From contig NZ_JAVIWJ010000001.1 of assembly GCF_034314105.1 (NCBI RefSeq), positions 1,365,501-1,429,500 of the forward strand: a stretch of 64,000 nucleotides of DNA, in the 5' to 3' direction. Made by a program: the position numbers and the translations under genes. Below the pieces are notes generated by a model, which had not been told where the DNA came from, did no database searches, and saw nothing but the letters and a program-made list of their open reading frames with translations. Shown here one piece after another: positions 19,981 through 29,158 of this stretch. This DNA comes from Pseudomonas sp. AB6. GTDB lineage: Bacteria; Pseudomonadota; Gammaproteobacteria; Pseudomonadales; Pseudomonadaceae. Numbering within the stretch: the first letter of the stretch is position 1; each line of letters opens with the position of its first letter.

Positions 19981-20044
19981 CAAATCAGGGCCGGGCAGCC
20001 CGTTACGCTATCTGGATATCGCCCGGCTATCGCCTGATTGGGTT
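19981..20044. repeat. long imperfect hairpin
   Basis: ATCAGG and CCGGGC at 19984-19996 are matched by GCCCGG at 20021-20026 and CCTGAT at 20033-20038, giving an interrupted stem of two 6-bp blocks around a long loop. It lies between a plus-strand gene and the 3' end of the leftward DUF1993 gene, and may aid 3'-end stability. No T-tract follows. Confidence 0.4.
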
Positions 20045-20071
20045 ACGTTTCATATTACCGTCATCACCGCA

Positions 20072-20578
20072 CTAAATCCCGCCAAGGAAATCCATCTTGC
20101 CGATAGGCACGCCTTTATGGCGCAGAATGCCGAAGGCGGTGGTTAGGTGGAAGTAGAAGTTCGCCAGGGCAAAGTTCAATAGGTAATCCTGCTGGCTAAA
20201 GGTTATTTCTTGGCTTGGGGTTTTCAGCGTTACGGTATTACCTTCGTTGGCTTCGTATTGCTCGGGCGTTACGCTGCGGATAAATGCTTGAGTGTTGGTG
20301 ATGCGCTCACGTAACTGCTCAAGAGTGGTTTCGGTATCTGGAAAGCTTGGTGGGGTCACACCGGCCAGGCGGGCAGAGCAGAGTTTAGAGGCGTCGCTCG
20401 CAGATTGGATTTGGCCCGTCAGGGTATACATGTCCGGTGCAAGACGCGATTCCAATAGTTCGTCGATAGGCATGCCATTGGCTGCAGCGTGTTCAACGGC
20501 TTTATCCAGCCATTTGGATAAGTTATCTAGCCCGCGCAGGAATACCGGCACAGACAGTTGGTAGTAAGACAGGCTCAT
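20072..20578 (-). CDS. DUF1993 domain protein
   Basis: A 168-residue protein whose whole length matches the DUF1993 pattern: YYQLSVPVFLRGLDNLSKWL at the start, SRLAPDMYTLTGQIQSASD, and FHLTTAFGILRHKGVPIGKM near the end. The fold is a DinB-like four-helix bundle by family, with conserved His near the C-terminus. Function is unknown. The start has GAGGA upstream. No operon partner is clear. Confidence 0.85.
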   Translation of the reverse strand: MSLSYYQLSVPVFLRGLDNLSKWLDKAVEHAAANGMPIDELLESRLAPDMYTLTGQIQSASDASKLCSARLAGVTPPSFPDTETTLEQLRERITNTQAFIRSVTPEQYEANEGNTVTLKTPSQEITFSQQDYLLNFALANFYFHLTTAFGILRHKGVPIGKMDFLGGI

Positions 20579-20648
20579 GTTGATTCCTCAAACAATCGAT
20601 CAGCGAGTGGATGGTGCTTCAGGTTTGATTTTTTTTCGAGCACTCGGC

Positions 20649-21593
20649 TTATATCCCCGTCAGCTGATCCCGATACGGCAAGTCTGGTCCTAGCTTTGTG
20701 CAGGTCAATGCTGCTGCTGCCACTGCAAACTGCATCATCTCGGTGATCTGTTGGCGGGTCAGTGTCTCTAGGCCCAATGGGCTGTCCAGCTGATGCTCGG
20801 TGAGGTAGGTGATCAACGCCGCCTGGAAAGTATCGCCTGCACCGACGGTATCGGCGGTGACGACTTTGCGAGCCGCAATCGACCAGGTTCCATGTTGGCG
20901 GGTGAACACGCTGACGCCTTGGGCGCCACGGGTCAAGAATACCAACTGGCAGCGTTGGCTGAGCCAGCCTTCGGCAACGGTCTGTGGGTCCAGGTCCGGG
21001 TACAGCAAAGATAGGTCTTCGTCGCTGACTTTTATCAGGTGCGCGTGCTCAGCGAAGGCGTTGATCTGCTCACGCCAACGTTGAATGTCTGGCTCGGGGT
21101 TAAGACGAACATTTGGGTCCAGGCTGATCAACCGTTGCGTGCTCTCACGCCTGACCAACGCCAGCAACGTATCGGCAACTGGGCGTACCACCAATGAAAA
21201 AGAGCCAACGTGAATCCCCCGCACGTGCGCGCCTAGTACTGGCAAATGCTCAAGCTCCAACTGACGGTCGGCGCAGCCTTCACCGCGAAAACTGTAGTGC
21301 GGCGAGCCGTCAGCACCCACGGCGACCATTGCCAGTGTGGTCGGGGCATCGAAATCAATCAGGTAATCGGGGCGCACGCCTTCTTCGTCAAGTACCGTTC
21401 GCAGACGTCGGCCCAAATAATCATTTGAAACGCCGGCAAACAACGCCGTAGTGATACCAAGTCGGCTAAGCCCGACTGAAACATTGAATGGTGAGCCGCC
21501 AGCAACGGCTTGAAATCCGATTCTACTGCTGTGCCCGCCGCTGTCCGGTTGGCTGAAAAAATCGAACAGTGCTTCGCCACACACTAAAAACAT
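20649..21593 (-). CDS. mtlZ: fructokinase / carbohydrate kinase (MtlZ)
   Basis: A 314-residue PfkB-family sugar kinase, last gene of the mannitol operon. It starts FLVCGEALFDFFS, then GGSPFNVSVGLSRLG near residue 33 (substrate loop), and ends with the ATP-anion hole DTVGAGDTFQAALI, where Asp is the catalytic base. In Pseudomonas fluorescens the equivalent gene phosphorylates fructose formed from mannitol; substrate here is inferred from operon position. It follows mtlY with a 24-base gap. Confidence 0.9.
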   Translation of the reverse strand: MFLVCGEALFDFFSQPDSGGHSSRIGFQAVAGGSPFNVSVGLSRLGITTALFAGVSNDYLGRRLRTVLDEEGVRPDYLIDFDAPTTLAMVAVGADGSPHYSFRGEGCADRQLELEHLPVLGAHVRGIHVGSFSLVVRPVADTLLALVRRESTQRLISLDPNVRLNPEPDIQRWREQINAFAEHAHLIKVSDEDLSLLYPDLDPQTVAEGWLSQRCQLVFLTRGAQGVSVFTRQHGTWSIAARKVVTADTVGAGDTFQAALITYLTEHQLDSPLGLETLTRQQITEMMQFAVAAAALTCTKLGPDLPYRDQLTGI

Positions 21594-21617
21594 AAACGCT
21601 CCAAAACATAAATGACT

Positions 21618-23099
21618 TCAAAGTTCCTGTAAGCACGCCCGGTAACGGTCATAAACCTGCTGATAAGCCGCGACATTTGCCGCCAGTGGTTGAGTTTCGC
21701 TGCTTGCATCAAGGCTGACGCAACGACGACACAAAGAGTCTAGCCCGAGATTTTGCCCTTGCTCTTCGTACCAGCACCACGCGGCCTGAATCGCCGCGCC
21801 TAACGCTGCCGCTTCGCTGTGCTGGGTACCGATGACGGGGGTGTCCATGATGTCAGCGACAATCTGCCGCCAAATGGCGCTTTTAGCGCCGCCGCCGATC
21901 AGCCGGATCGCCTGGCTTTTGATGCCGCTGGCCCGCAACAAGTCCAAGCCGTAGCGCAAGCCAAAGGTCGTGCCCTCGACCACGGCTCGGCACAGATTCG
22001 CCTGGTTCAGGTTGGTACTGTCGAGACCCAAAATACTACCGGTGGCATTGGGCAGGGCAGGGACGCGTTCGCCGTTGAGAAACGGCAGCATCAACACGCC
22101 GTGCGCACCGATGGGCGCCTCGGCAATGGCTCGATTGAATTGCTCGATGTCCAGCGCAAACAATTCGCGGACAGCGCTGGTGGCGTTGGTCAGGTTCATG
22201 GTGCAAATCAATGGCAGCCAACCGCCGGAAGACGAACAGAACGTTGCCACCGACGCTTGATCGCTGACCTGCGCTTCGTCTGCGTACGCGTAAACCGTGC
22301 CTGACGAACCCAGGCTCATGGTGATTGAGCCCGGTTCGATATTGCCAGTGCCGATGGCGCCCATCATGTTGTCGCCGCCGCCACTGGAAACAATCGCCTC
22401 AGGGTTGAGCCCCAACCGTTGAGCAATTTCGGGAAGAATCGTGCCCACGCATTGCTGGGCGTCGAGCAACTGCGGCAAGGCCCGGTGTAACCGACCGCTG
22501 GGGTCGATGTGTTCCAGAATGGCCGAGTCCCAATGGCGGGTGCGGACGTTGAAATAGCCGGTGCCAGAGGCATCACCAAACTCGCTGCAGCAGCGGCCGG
22601 TGAGCCAATAATTCAAATAATCGTGAGGCAAAAGAATCTTATCGATGCGTTCGAACACATCCGGGTGCTGCTCCTTGGTCCACAGCAGCTTGGACACGGT
22701 GTAACCCGGCGCGATGGCAACACCCAAGCGCGCCAATGAACCCGCCTCACCGCCGAGGTACTCCAAGAGCCGATCATTTTCCGGTGTGGTTTCGGTGTCG
22801 CACCACAGCTTGGCCGGGCGTAACACGTCGCCCTGTTGATCGAGCAACACCAATCCGTGTTGTTGACCTGAGACGCCAATGGCCTGAATCAGCGAACCGC
22901 TGATGCCCGCTTGCGCCAGCGCTTGGCGGGTCGCTTGCTCGAAAGCGGTCAGCCACTGCGAGACCTCTTGCTCGCGCCGGCCATTGGCTGCGCTGATCAA
23001 GGTGTGCGGCGCGGAGCCTTGGCCGAGCACCTTACCGCTCTTGGCCTCGAGCACAATCGCTTTGGTGCCTTGGGTACCGCAGTCAATACCGAGAAACAT
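21618..23099 (-). CDS. mtlY: xylulokinase (MtlY)
   Basis: A 493-residue FGGY-family kinase. It opens FLGIDCGTQGTKAIVLEA (phosphate-1 loop), has ISGSLIQAIGVSGQQHG (substrate region), the FGGY-like SGGGDNMMGAIGTG, and the adenosine motif IRLIGGGAKSAIWRQIVAD. It phosphorylates D-xylulose, formed when the polyol dehydrogenase oxidises D-arabitol. In the operon it lies between mtlD and mtlZ (short gaps of 8 and 24 bases). Confidence 0.92.
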   Translation of the reverse strand: MFLGIDCGTQGTKAIVLEAKSGKVLGQGSAPHTLISAANGRREQEVSQWLTAFEQATRQALAQAGISGSLIQAIGVSGQQHGLVLLDQQGDVLRPAKLWCDTETTPENDRLLEYLGGEAGSLARLGVAIAPGYTVSKLLWTKEQHPDVFERIDKILLPHDYLNYWLTGRCCSEFGDASGTGYFNVRTRHWDSAILEHIDPSGRLHRALPQLLDAQQCVGTILPEIAQRLGLNPEAIVSSGGGDNMMGAIGTGNIEPGSITMSLGSSGTVYAYADEAQVSDQASVATFCSSSGGWLPLICTMNLTNATSAVRELFALDIEQFNRAIAEAPIGAHGVLMLPFLNGERVPALPNATGSILGLDSTNLNQANLCRAVVEGTTFGLRYGLDLLRASGIKSQAIRLIGGGAKSAIWRQIVADIMDTPVIGTQHSEAAALGAAIQAAWCWYEEQGQNLGLDSLCRRCVSLDASSETQPLAANVAAYQQVYDRYRACLQEL

Positions 23100-23107
23100 G
23101 GTTCACC

Positions 23108-24589
23108 TCAGACGCTTTTGGCCAACAGATTTTCCAGGGTTTTCTTCACGCCCAGCTCGCGCAGACTGTTGAAATTGTGCTCGAATGACGCAATGAACTC
23201 AGCCGATTGCGCAATGGCTGCGCCAAAAATCTCCTCCACTGCAAGCAGCCGCTGGGTAACCAACACATCATCGGCTACCAGCGCCTGACAGAACTCGGCG
23301 CGCGGGTCGGGAATCTGGAACGTCACGCCGTTCTCGTCTTTGCCCTTCAGGTACACCGCCCAGGCTGCGACCACCAGCGATGCACGGTCCAGGTTGCCCT
23401 TATCGAGAATCAGCCGATTGATGGTGGGCACCGTAAACTTGGGAAACTTTGAAGAACCGTCCGAGCACACCCGCTCCAGTTGGTCGGCGATGGCCTGGTT
23501 GGAGAAGCGCTGAATCAGCGTGTCTTTGTAGGTTTCCAGATCAATGCCGGGCACCGAGGCCAATTGCGGCGTCACGTCCAGGTCCATGTAGGTGCGGATG
23601 TAGCGCACGAACAGTGGATCGTTCATGGTTTCGTGGACGAAGCGGTAGCCCTGCAAAAAGCCCAAATACGTTAATGCCAAATGGCTGCCATTAAGTAACT
23701 TGATTTTCATATCTTCGTAAGGCGTTACATCGTCAGTGAACTGCACACCGACTTTTTCCCAGGCCGGACGTCCGTTGACGAACTTGTCTTCCAACACCCA
23801 TTGCACGAAAGGTTCACAGACCACCGGCCAGGCATCGTCGATACCTTTTTCGTCATGCAACTGCAAGCGGTGAGCGGTGCTGGTCATGGGGGTGATGCGA
23901 TCAACCATGGCGTTCGGAAAGCTGACGTTGGAGGCGATCCAGTCGTGCAGATCGGCGTCGCGCAAGGTGGCGAACGCCAGCAACGCTTTGCGGGCCACGG
24001 CACCGTTATGCGGCAGGTTATCGCAAGACATCAGGGTAAATGCTGGCGTGCCGTTCAGGCGGCGCTTGGCCAAGGCTGCGCACAGCAAACCAAACACAGT
24101 GGTAGGTGCTGCCGGGTGCGCGAGGTCGTGCTGAATCTGTGGCAGGTGCGCCATGAATTCGCCGTTGCTGTCGTCGATGCAATAGCCGCCTTCGGTGATG
24201 GTCAGCGAAACAATGCGAATCTGCGGGCTGGCGAGCTTGTCGATCAGCGCCTGGATACCGTCGACAGCCAGCAGCATGCCGCTGATGGAGCCTATGATGC
24301 GAGTCTCGGTGTCGTCGGTGTCACCCAGTTCGTACAGCGTGTACAGATAGTCCTGACCTTGTAACGCATCGCGCACGCCGAGATCTTCCGGTCGTAAGCC
24401 GATGCCGCAGATGCTCCAGTCATGGCCTTCGCCGGTGTTCATCAGTGCATCGGTGTAAAACGCCTGATGTGCACGGTGGAAACCACCGACGCCAATGTGT
24501 GCGATGCCTTGACGGATTTCACTCGGCGCGTAGGCTGGGCGGGCAACATGCGGATCCAATTGCGACAGGTTTTGCTTGTTGAGCTTCAT
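23108..24589 (-). CDS. mtlD: mannitol 2-dehydrogenase (MtlD)
   Basis: Long-chain polyol dehydrogenase of 493 residues, oxidising D-mannitol to D-fructose (and arabitol to xylulose) with NAD. Residues 1-30 give the opening YAPSEIRQGIAHIGVGGFHR, with the dinucleotide-binding GVGGFHRAHQAFY. The catalytic part is KIKLLNGSHLALTYLGFLQG (Lys and Asn-Gly-Ser-His), the family signature. It is cytoplasmic. It lies downstream of mtlK, eight bases ahead of mtlY. Confidence 0.95.
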   Translation of the reverse strand: MKLNKQNLSQLDPHVARPAYAPSEIRQGIAHIGVGGFHRAHQAFYTDALMNTGEGHDWSICGIGLRPEDLGVRDALQGQDYLYTLYELGDTDDTETRIIGSISGMLLAVDGIQALIDKLASPQIRIVSLTITEGGYCIDDSNGEFMAHLPQIQHDLAHPAAPTTVFGLLCAALAKRRLNGTPAFTLMSCDNLPHNGAVARKALLAFATLRDADLHDWIASNVSFPNAMVDRITPMTSTAHRLQLHDEKGIDDAWPVVCEPFVQWVLEDKFVNGRPAWEKVGVQFTDDVTPYEDMKIKLLNGSHLALTYLGFLQGYRFVHETMNDPLFVRYIRTYMDLDVTPQLASVPGIDLETYKDTLIQRFSNQAIADQLERVCSDGSSKFPKFTVPTINRLILDKGNLDRASLVVAAWAVYLKGKDENGVTFQIPDPRAEFCQALVADDVLVTQRLLAVEEIFGAAIAQSAEFIASFEHNFNSLRELGVKKTLENLLAKSV

Positions 24590-24608
24590 GTTCAGAACTC
24601 TCGAATGC

Positions 24609-25712
24609 TTAAGCGGCGACCTGTAAGGCGTGGGTGATGACCAAACCTTGGGCGTCGAACAAATGGCAGTGGGCGCTATCCAGATGCAAGTTCAGCGTTT
24701 CGCCGTACTTACTGGCAAGATCGCCGCGGATGCGCATGGTCAAGGCTTCGCCGGACGCGGTACGCACGTGGCAAAACGTGTCGCTGCCCAGTCGCTCGCT
24801 GACATCAGCGATCACTTGTATCTGACAGTCGCCGACGTTGGCGATGTTCAAGTGTTCTGGACGAATGCCCAAGGTTACCGAACTGCCAACCGTCAGGCTG
24901 GTGCCGCTCAACGGCAGGCTGACAATGGCACCGGCATCAAGGGACACATCACAGCCCGTGCTGTCGCTGCGGGTGATCTTGCCTTTGAGGAAGCCCATTT
25001 TTGGCGTGCCGAGAAAGCCGGCGACAAACAGATTGGCCGGGTGGTGATAGAGCTCCAAGGGCGTACCGACCTGTTCGACTTTACCGCCATTTAGGACCAC
25101 CACTTTGTCGGCCAGGGTCATGGCTTCGACCTGGTCGTGGGTCACATAGATCATGGTTGCTTTCAGTTCTTTGTGCAGCCGCGACAGTTCTAGCCGGGTC
25201 TGTACTCGCAGGGCGGCGTCGAGGTTGGATAACGGTTCGTCGAACAGGAAGACTTTTGGATTACGCACGATGGCACGCCCGATGGCGACCCGCTGGCGCT
25301 GGCCGCCGGACAGCTGTTTCGGTTTGCGCTCCAGCAGCGGTTCCAGTTGCAAAATACGCGCGGCTTCGGCGACTTTGCGGTCGACCTCGGCTTTATCACC
25401 GCCTGCCAGGTCGAGGGCGAAGGACATGTTTTTACGCACCGTCATGTGGGGGTACAGCGCATAGGTTTGAAACACCATGGCCAGGTCACGCTTGGCCGGG
25501 GACACTTCGGTAATGTCACGTCCATCAAGCTCGATGGTGCCGCCACTGACGTCTTCAAGCCCGGCGATACACCGCAGCAGGGTTGATTTGCCACAGCCCG
25601 AGGGTCCTACAAAGACCACGAACTCACGGTCGCGAACGTCCAGGTCAATACCTTTGAGAATCTCGTGGCCGTCGAAGCCTTTTTGTAAATTTCTAATGCT
25701 CAGGTTAGCCAT
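24609..25712 (-). CDS. mtlK: polyol ABC transporter ATP-binding protein (MtlK)
   Basis: ATPase of the CUT1 importer family, 367 residues. Walker [19 protein letters not shown] near residue 36, Q-loop FQTYALYPHM, signature LSGGQRQRVAIGRAI, Walker B KVFLFDEPLSNLDA, then a MalK-type regulatory/TOBE domain with GIRPEHLNIA. It powers the MtlFG permeases and may interact with regulators through its C-terminal domain. Confidence 0.95.
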   Translation of the reverse strand: MANLSIRNLQKGFDGHEILKGIDLDVRDREFVVFVGPSGCGKSTLLRCIAGLEDVSGGTIELDGRDITEVSPAKRDLAMVFQTYALYPHMTVRKNMSFALDLAGGDKAEVDRKVAEAARILQLEPLLERKPKQLSGGQRQRVAIGRAIVRNPKVFLFDEPLSNLDAALRVQTRLELSRLHKELKATMIYVTHDQVEAMTLADKVVVLNGGKVEQVGTPLELYHHPANLFVAGFLGTPKMGFLKGKITRSDSTGCDVSLDAGAIVSLPLSGTSLTVGSSVTLGIRPEHLNIANVGDCQIQVIADVSERLGSDTFCHVRTASGEALTMRIRGDLASKYGETLNLHLDSAHCHLFDAQGLVITHALQVAA

Positions 25713-25752
25713 ATGGCCTCCGTTCTGCTCTCGTTAAAGAGGCTGAAACTAT

Positions 25753-26586
25753 CTATTTGACGGCGCCGAAAGACAGGCCGCGAACCAGTTGTTTTTGGCT
25801 GATCCAGCCGAAGATCAAGATTGGCGCACAGGCTAGGGTCGAGACCGCAGAAAGCTTGGCCCAGAACAGCCCTTCAGGGCTGGAGTAGGAGGCGATCAGG
25901 GCCGTCAACGGCGCCGCGTTTGATGAGGTCAGGTTCAATGACCAGAACGCTTCGTTCCAACATAGAATCAATGACAGCAGCGCCGTGGACGCCAGTCCGC
26001 CTTTGCAGATAGGAACGAGAACGCGGAATATTTCTTGGGCGGTGGTAGCACCATCCAAGCGCGCAGCCTCAAGAATATCCGGCGGAATATCCTTGAAATA
26101 GGTGTAAATCATCCAAACCACAATCGGCAGGTTGATCAGGGTGTAGATGGCGATCAGCGCAAAGCGTGTGTCCAGCAGGCCGAAGGTCTTGGCCAGTAAG
26201 TAGATCGGCATCAGCACACCCACGGGCGGCAGCATTTTGGTCGAGAGCATCCACAGCAGCGTGCCTTTAGTGCGCTTGGTCTCAAAAAAAGCCATGGAAT
26301 AAGCCGCTGGAACAGCAACCAGCAAACAAATGAGGGTGGCGCTGAAAGAAATGACGATCGAATTCCAGGCGAAGTGGAAGTAATCACTGCGTTCCTGGAT
26401 ATGGATGTAGTTTTCCAGCGTCGGGGTGAAGAAGAACTGCGGCGGCGTGGCGAAAGCATCAATCTCGGTTTTGAAACTGGTCAATACCATCCAAAAAATC
26501 GGGAAAAAGATCAGTGCTGCAATCGCCCAGGACAGGGCGCCCAGCAGCACGCTTTGCAGGCGGCGGGATTGTTTGAGCGTCATCAT
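25753..26586 (-). CDS. mtlG: polyol ABC transporter permease (MtlG)
   Basis: A 277-residue inner-membrane subunit with six hydrophobic segments. The EAA motif reads ILEAARLDGATTAQEIFRVL with LP-type continuation VPICKGGLAST, which docks MtlK. The start IFFPIFWMVLTSFKTEIDAF is typical of MalG-like permeases. It pairs with MtlF, ten bases upstream. Confidence 0.93.
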   Translation of the reverse strand: MMTLKQSRRLQSVLLGALSWAIAALIFFPIFWMVLTSFKTEIDAFATPPQFFFTPTLENYIHIQERSDYFHFAWNSIVISFSATLICLLVAVPAAYSMAFFETKRTKGTLLWMLSTKMLPPVGVLMPIYLLAKTFGLLDTRFALIAIYTLINLPIVVWMIYTYFKDIPPDILEAARLDGATTAQEIFRVLVPICKGGLASTALLSLILCWNEAFWSLNLTSSNAAPLTALIASYSSPEGLFWAKLSAVSTLACAPILIFGWISQKQLVRGLSFGAVK

Positions 26587-26596
26587 GGCAGGGCCC

Positions 26597-27529
26597 TCAT
26601 GACTTGTCGGTGAGGTTTTTACCGATCATCCGAATCAGGATAATCGCGGCAATGTTGGCGATGACTACGGCAATCAAGCCGCCGGCCGAAGCCATACCGA
26701 CGTCGAACTGCAGCAGAGCCTGGTTGTAGATCAGATAGGCAAGGTTAGTCGACGCATAGCCCGGCCCGCCGTTGGTGGTGGTGAAGATTTCGGCAAATAC
26801 CGAGAGCAGGAAGATCGTCTCGATCATGATTACAACGGCAATCGGTCGCGCCAGATGCGGCAACGTCAGGTGCCAAAAGATCGCGATAGGACCGGCGCCA
26901 TCCAAGCGCGCAGCTTCTTTCTGCTCCTGATCCAGCGATTGCATCGCGGTCATCAGGATCAAAATGGCGAACGGCAGCCATTGCCAAGACACAATGATGA
27001 TGATCGACAGCAGCGGGAAGTGAGCCAGCCAGTCCACCGGCTGCGCGCCCAAGACCCTCCAGAGCGCTGCGAGAATTCCCGACACGGGGTGGAAAATCAG
27101 ATTTTTCCAGATCAGGGCGCTGACCGTCGGCATGATGAAAAACGGCGAAATCAACATCACACGTACGATGCCGCGACCGAAAAATTCGCTGGCCTCCAAT
27201 AAAGCGGAAATCAATACGCCGAGAACGACACTGATCGCCAGCACGCTGCCCACCAGCAACAAGGTGTTGGTGGCGCCAGGGATAAACCCGCTGTCGGTAA
27301 TGAAATACGTAAAGTTTTCCAGCCCGACAAATTCATGGTCGCCAGGCGACAATAAGTTGTACCGAATTGTGGAGAAATAAACGGTCATGCCCAATGGCAC
27401 GATCATCCACACCAACAACATCAACACAGAGGGGCTGACCAGATACCAGCCCGGTTTAGTCAGACGGCGTTTTGCTTTGGGGGGCGGGCTGGATGTATCC
27501 AGACGAGGATTGATGGCAGAAGTATTCAT
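26597..27529 (-). CDS. mtlF: polyol ABC transporter permease (MtlF)
   Basis: A 310-residue MalF-type inner-membrane permease with about six membrane spans. EAA loop: QKEAARLDGAGPIAIFWHLT followed by LPHLARPI. A hydrophilic N-terminal extension of about 30 residues precedes the first span. It follows mtlE after a gap with a strong RNA stem and precedes mtlG. Confidence 0.93.
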   Translation of the reverse strand: MNTSAINPRLDTSSPPPKAKRRLTKPGWYLVSPSVLMLLVWMIVPLGMTVYFSTIRYNLLSPGDHEFVGLENFTYFITDSGFIPGATNTLLLVGSVLAISVVLGVLISALLEASEFFGRGIVRVMLISPFFIMPTVSALIWKNLIFHPVSGILAALWRVLGAQPVDWLAHFPLLSIIIIVSWQWLPFAILILMTAMQSLDQEQKEAARLDGAGPIAIFWHLTLPHLARPIAVVIMIETIFLLSVFAEIFTTTNGGPGYASTNLAYLIYNQALLQFDVGMASAGGLIAVVIANIAAIILIRMIGKNLTDKS

Positions 27530-27562
27530 GGTGACTCCGAAACTCGGTGCAGCCTGGACAAG

Positions 27563-27591
27563 GTGCCGAGCAGCGCAACGCTGCTCGGCAC
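27563..27591 (-). promoter_or_regulatory. intercistronic stem between mtlE and mtlF
   Basis: GTGCCGAGCAGC (27563-27574) and GCTGCTCGGCAC (27580-27591) form a perfect 12-bp stem with a 5-nt loop. No T-tract follows on the minus strand, so it is not a normal terminator. In other sugar importers such a stem after the binding-protein gene protects its mRNA from 3' decay and keeps that protein in excess. Confidence 0.6.
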
Positions 27592-27606
27592 TGGCAACAT
27601 TTGTGA

Positions 27607-28917
27607 CTATTTCTTCGGATAGCCCGCGCGCTTCATGTCTCGCTCGGTAGTGGTCTGTGCCGAAGCCAGAGCAGCATCCACCGTGCTGGAGCCGACTAAC
27701 GCTGCCGAGAACTGTTGCCCAACGGAGGTACCGATCGCCTGAAACTCTGGGATGGTCACCAACTGAATGCCAACGTAAGGCACCGGCTTAAGCGTCGGTG
27801 TTTTTGGTGTGACCGCTTTCAGCGATTCCAGGGTTATTTTGGCGAAGGGTGCCGCTGCCATGTACGCATCGCTATAGGTCGATGCACGAGTGCCAGGTGG
27901 AACGTTGGCGACGCCGTCAGTCTTGGCCACTAACGCTGCGTATTCCTTGGAGGTTGCCCACTCGCTGAAGGCTTTGGCGTCCGTCTGGTTTTTTGCGCTG
28001 GTCGGGATCGCCAGTGCCCAGGAGTACAACCACGCCGATCCTTTGTCGGTGACCTCGTGCGGTGCGTAGGTGAAACCTACATTGTCAGCGACTTTGCTTT
28101 GGGTCTTGTCGGTCACGAACGAACCGGCAACGGTGGCATCAACCCAAATAGCGCACTTGCCGCTGTTGAACAGCGCCAGGTTTTCGTTGAAACCGTTGCT
28201 GGAAGCGCCTGGAGGGCCCGAATCCTTCATGGTTTTAACATAGAAATTCAGCGCATTTTTCCACTCAGGTTGGTCGAACTGCGGTTTCCATTGCTCGTCG
28301 AACCAGCGTGCGCCATACGAGTTGGCAATGGTGCTGATCAGCGCCATGTTTTCGCCCCAGCCTGCTTTACCTCTCAAACATATGCCGTACTGCTCTTTGG
28401 TTTTATCCGTAAGCTTGGCTGCGAACCCGGCAATTTGAGTCCAGGTTGGGCGCTCAGGCATGGTCAAACCTGCAGCCTTGAACAAATCGGTGCGGTAATA
28501 AGTCATCGAGCTTTCAGCGTAAAACGGCAGGGCAAAAAGTTTGCCATCGACCGACAGACCATCACGTACTGATGGGAACACATCATCCAGCGCGTAACTG
28601 GCTGGCAAGTCTTTCATTTCTTCGAGCCAACCTTTTTGGCCCCAGAGTGAGGCTTCGTACATGCCGATAGTCAGCACGTCGAATTGTCCGCCCTTGGTAG
28701 CGATGTCAGTTGTAAGTCGCTGGCGTAGAACGTTTTCTTCCAGCACAACCCAATTTAATTTAATGTCTGGGTGTTCTTGCTCGAAGGTTTTCGAGAGGCG
28801 CTGCATACGAATCATGTCACTGTTGTTGACCGTAGCGATGGTCACAGTGCCAGCAGAAGCGATGCCGCTGAGTGCCAGGCAGGTGCTTGCAAGTAATAGC
28901 TTTGCGGGGGTTTTCAT
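27607..28917 (-). CDS. mtlE: polyol-binding periplasmic protein (MtlE)
   Basis: Extracellular solute-binding protein of 436 residues. Signal peptide ends near GIASAG; the mature chain starts TVTIATVNNSDMIRMQRLSK, characteristic of the mannitol/sorbitol-binding group. Later PWTQIAGFAAKLTDKTKEQY- and GWGENMALISTIANSYGARW-type motifs agree. It is first in the operon, with GAGGA before the ATG. It binds mannitol, sorbitol or arabitol by family. Confidence 0.93.
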   Translation of the reverse strand: MKTPAKLLLASTCLALSGIASAGTVTIATVNNSDMIRMQRLSKTFEQEHPDIKLNWVVLEENVLRQRLTTDIATKGGQFDVLTIGMYEASLWGQKGWLEEMKDLPASYALDDVFPSVRDGLSVDGKLFALPFYAESSMTYYRTDLFKAAGLTMPERPTWTQIAGFAAKLTDKTKEQYGICLRGKAGWGENMALISTIANSYGARWFDEQWKPQFDQPEWKNALNFYVKTMKDSGPPGASSNGFNENLALFNSGKCAIWVDATVAGSFVTDKTQSKVADNVGFTYAPHEVTDKGSAWLYSWALAIPTSAKNQTDAKAFSEWATSKEYAALVAKTDGVANVPPGTRASTYSDAYMAAAPFAKITLESLKAVTPKTPTLKPVPYVGIQLVTIPEFQAIGTSVGQQFSAALVGSSTVDAALASAQTTTERDMKRAGYPKK

Positions 28918-29158
28918 CGATTAATCCTCATCCGCGCCCAGTAGGCTACAGAGGGTCAGTTATTGTTTTTGTAGCCTCCAGAGGTAAGGAAGGCTGTCTA
29001 CTAATTACAACGGTCTCGGCGTGCAATGACAAATCCTGCGCAGCACTCAAACTAATACTATTTTGCACTGAGTGTGTAACTGTAAAAGCACCGAAGTCCC
29101 GTCGCTGCATAGCATAGAGCGGTTTTGAAATTTTTGACGAGAGATGAAGAGGGGTGAT
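28918..29158. promoter_or_regulatory. mtl operon promoter region
   Basis: This 240-base stretch separates mtlE from the 3' end of mtlR, both on the minus strand, and must hold the operon promoter. Inverted CACTCA (29044-29049) and TGAGTG (29069-29074) and repeated TGCA-TGA cores (29023 and 29064) are candidates for an AraC-type MtlR site. The assignment is not proven. Confidence 0.4.

Noticed and set aside
23801..24364. Plus-strand frame of 187 residues opposite mtlD
   Set aside because: Antisense shadow; no known domain.
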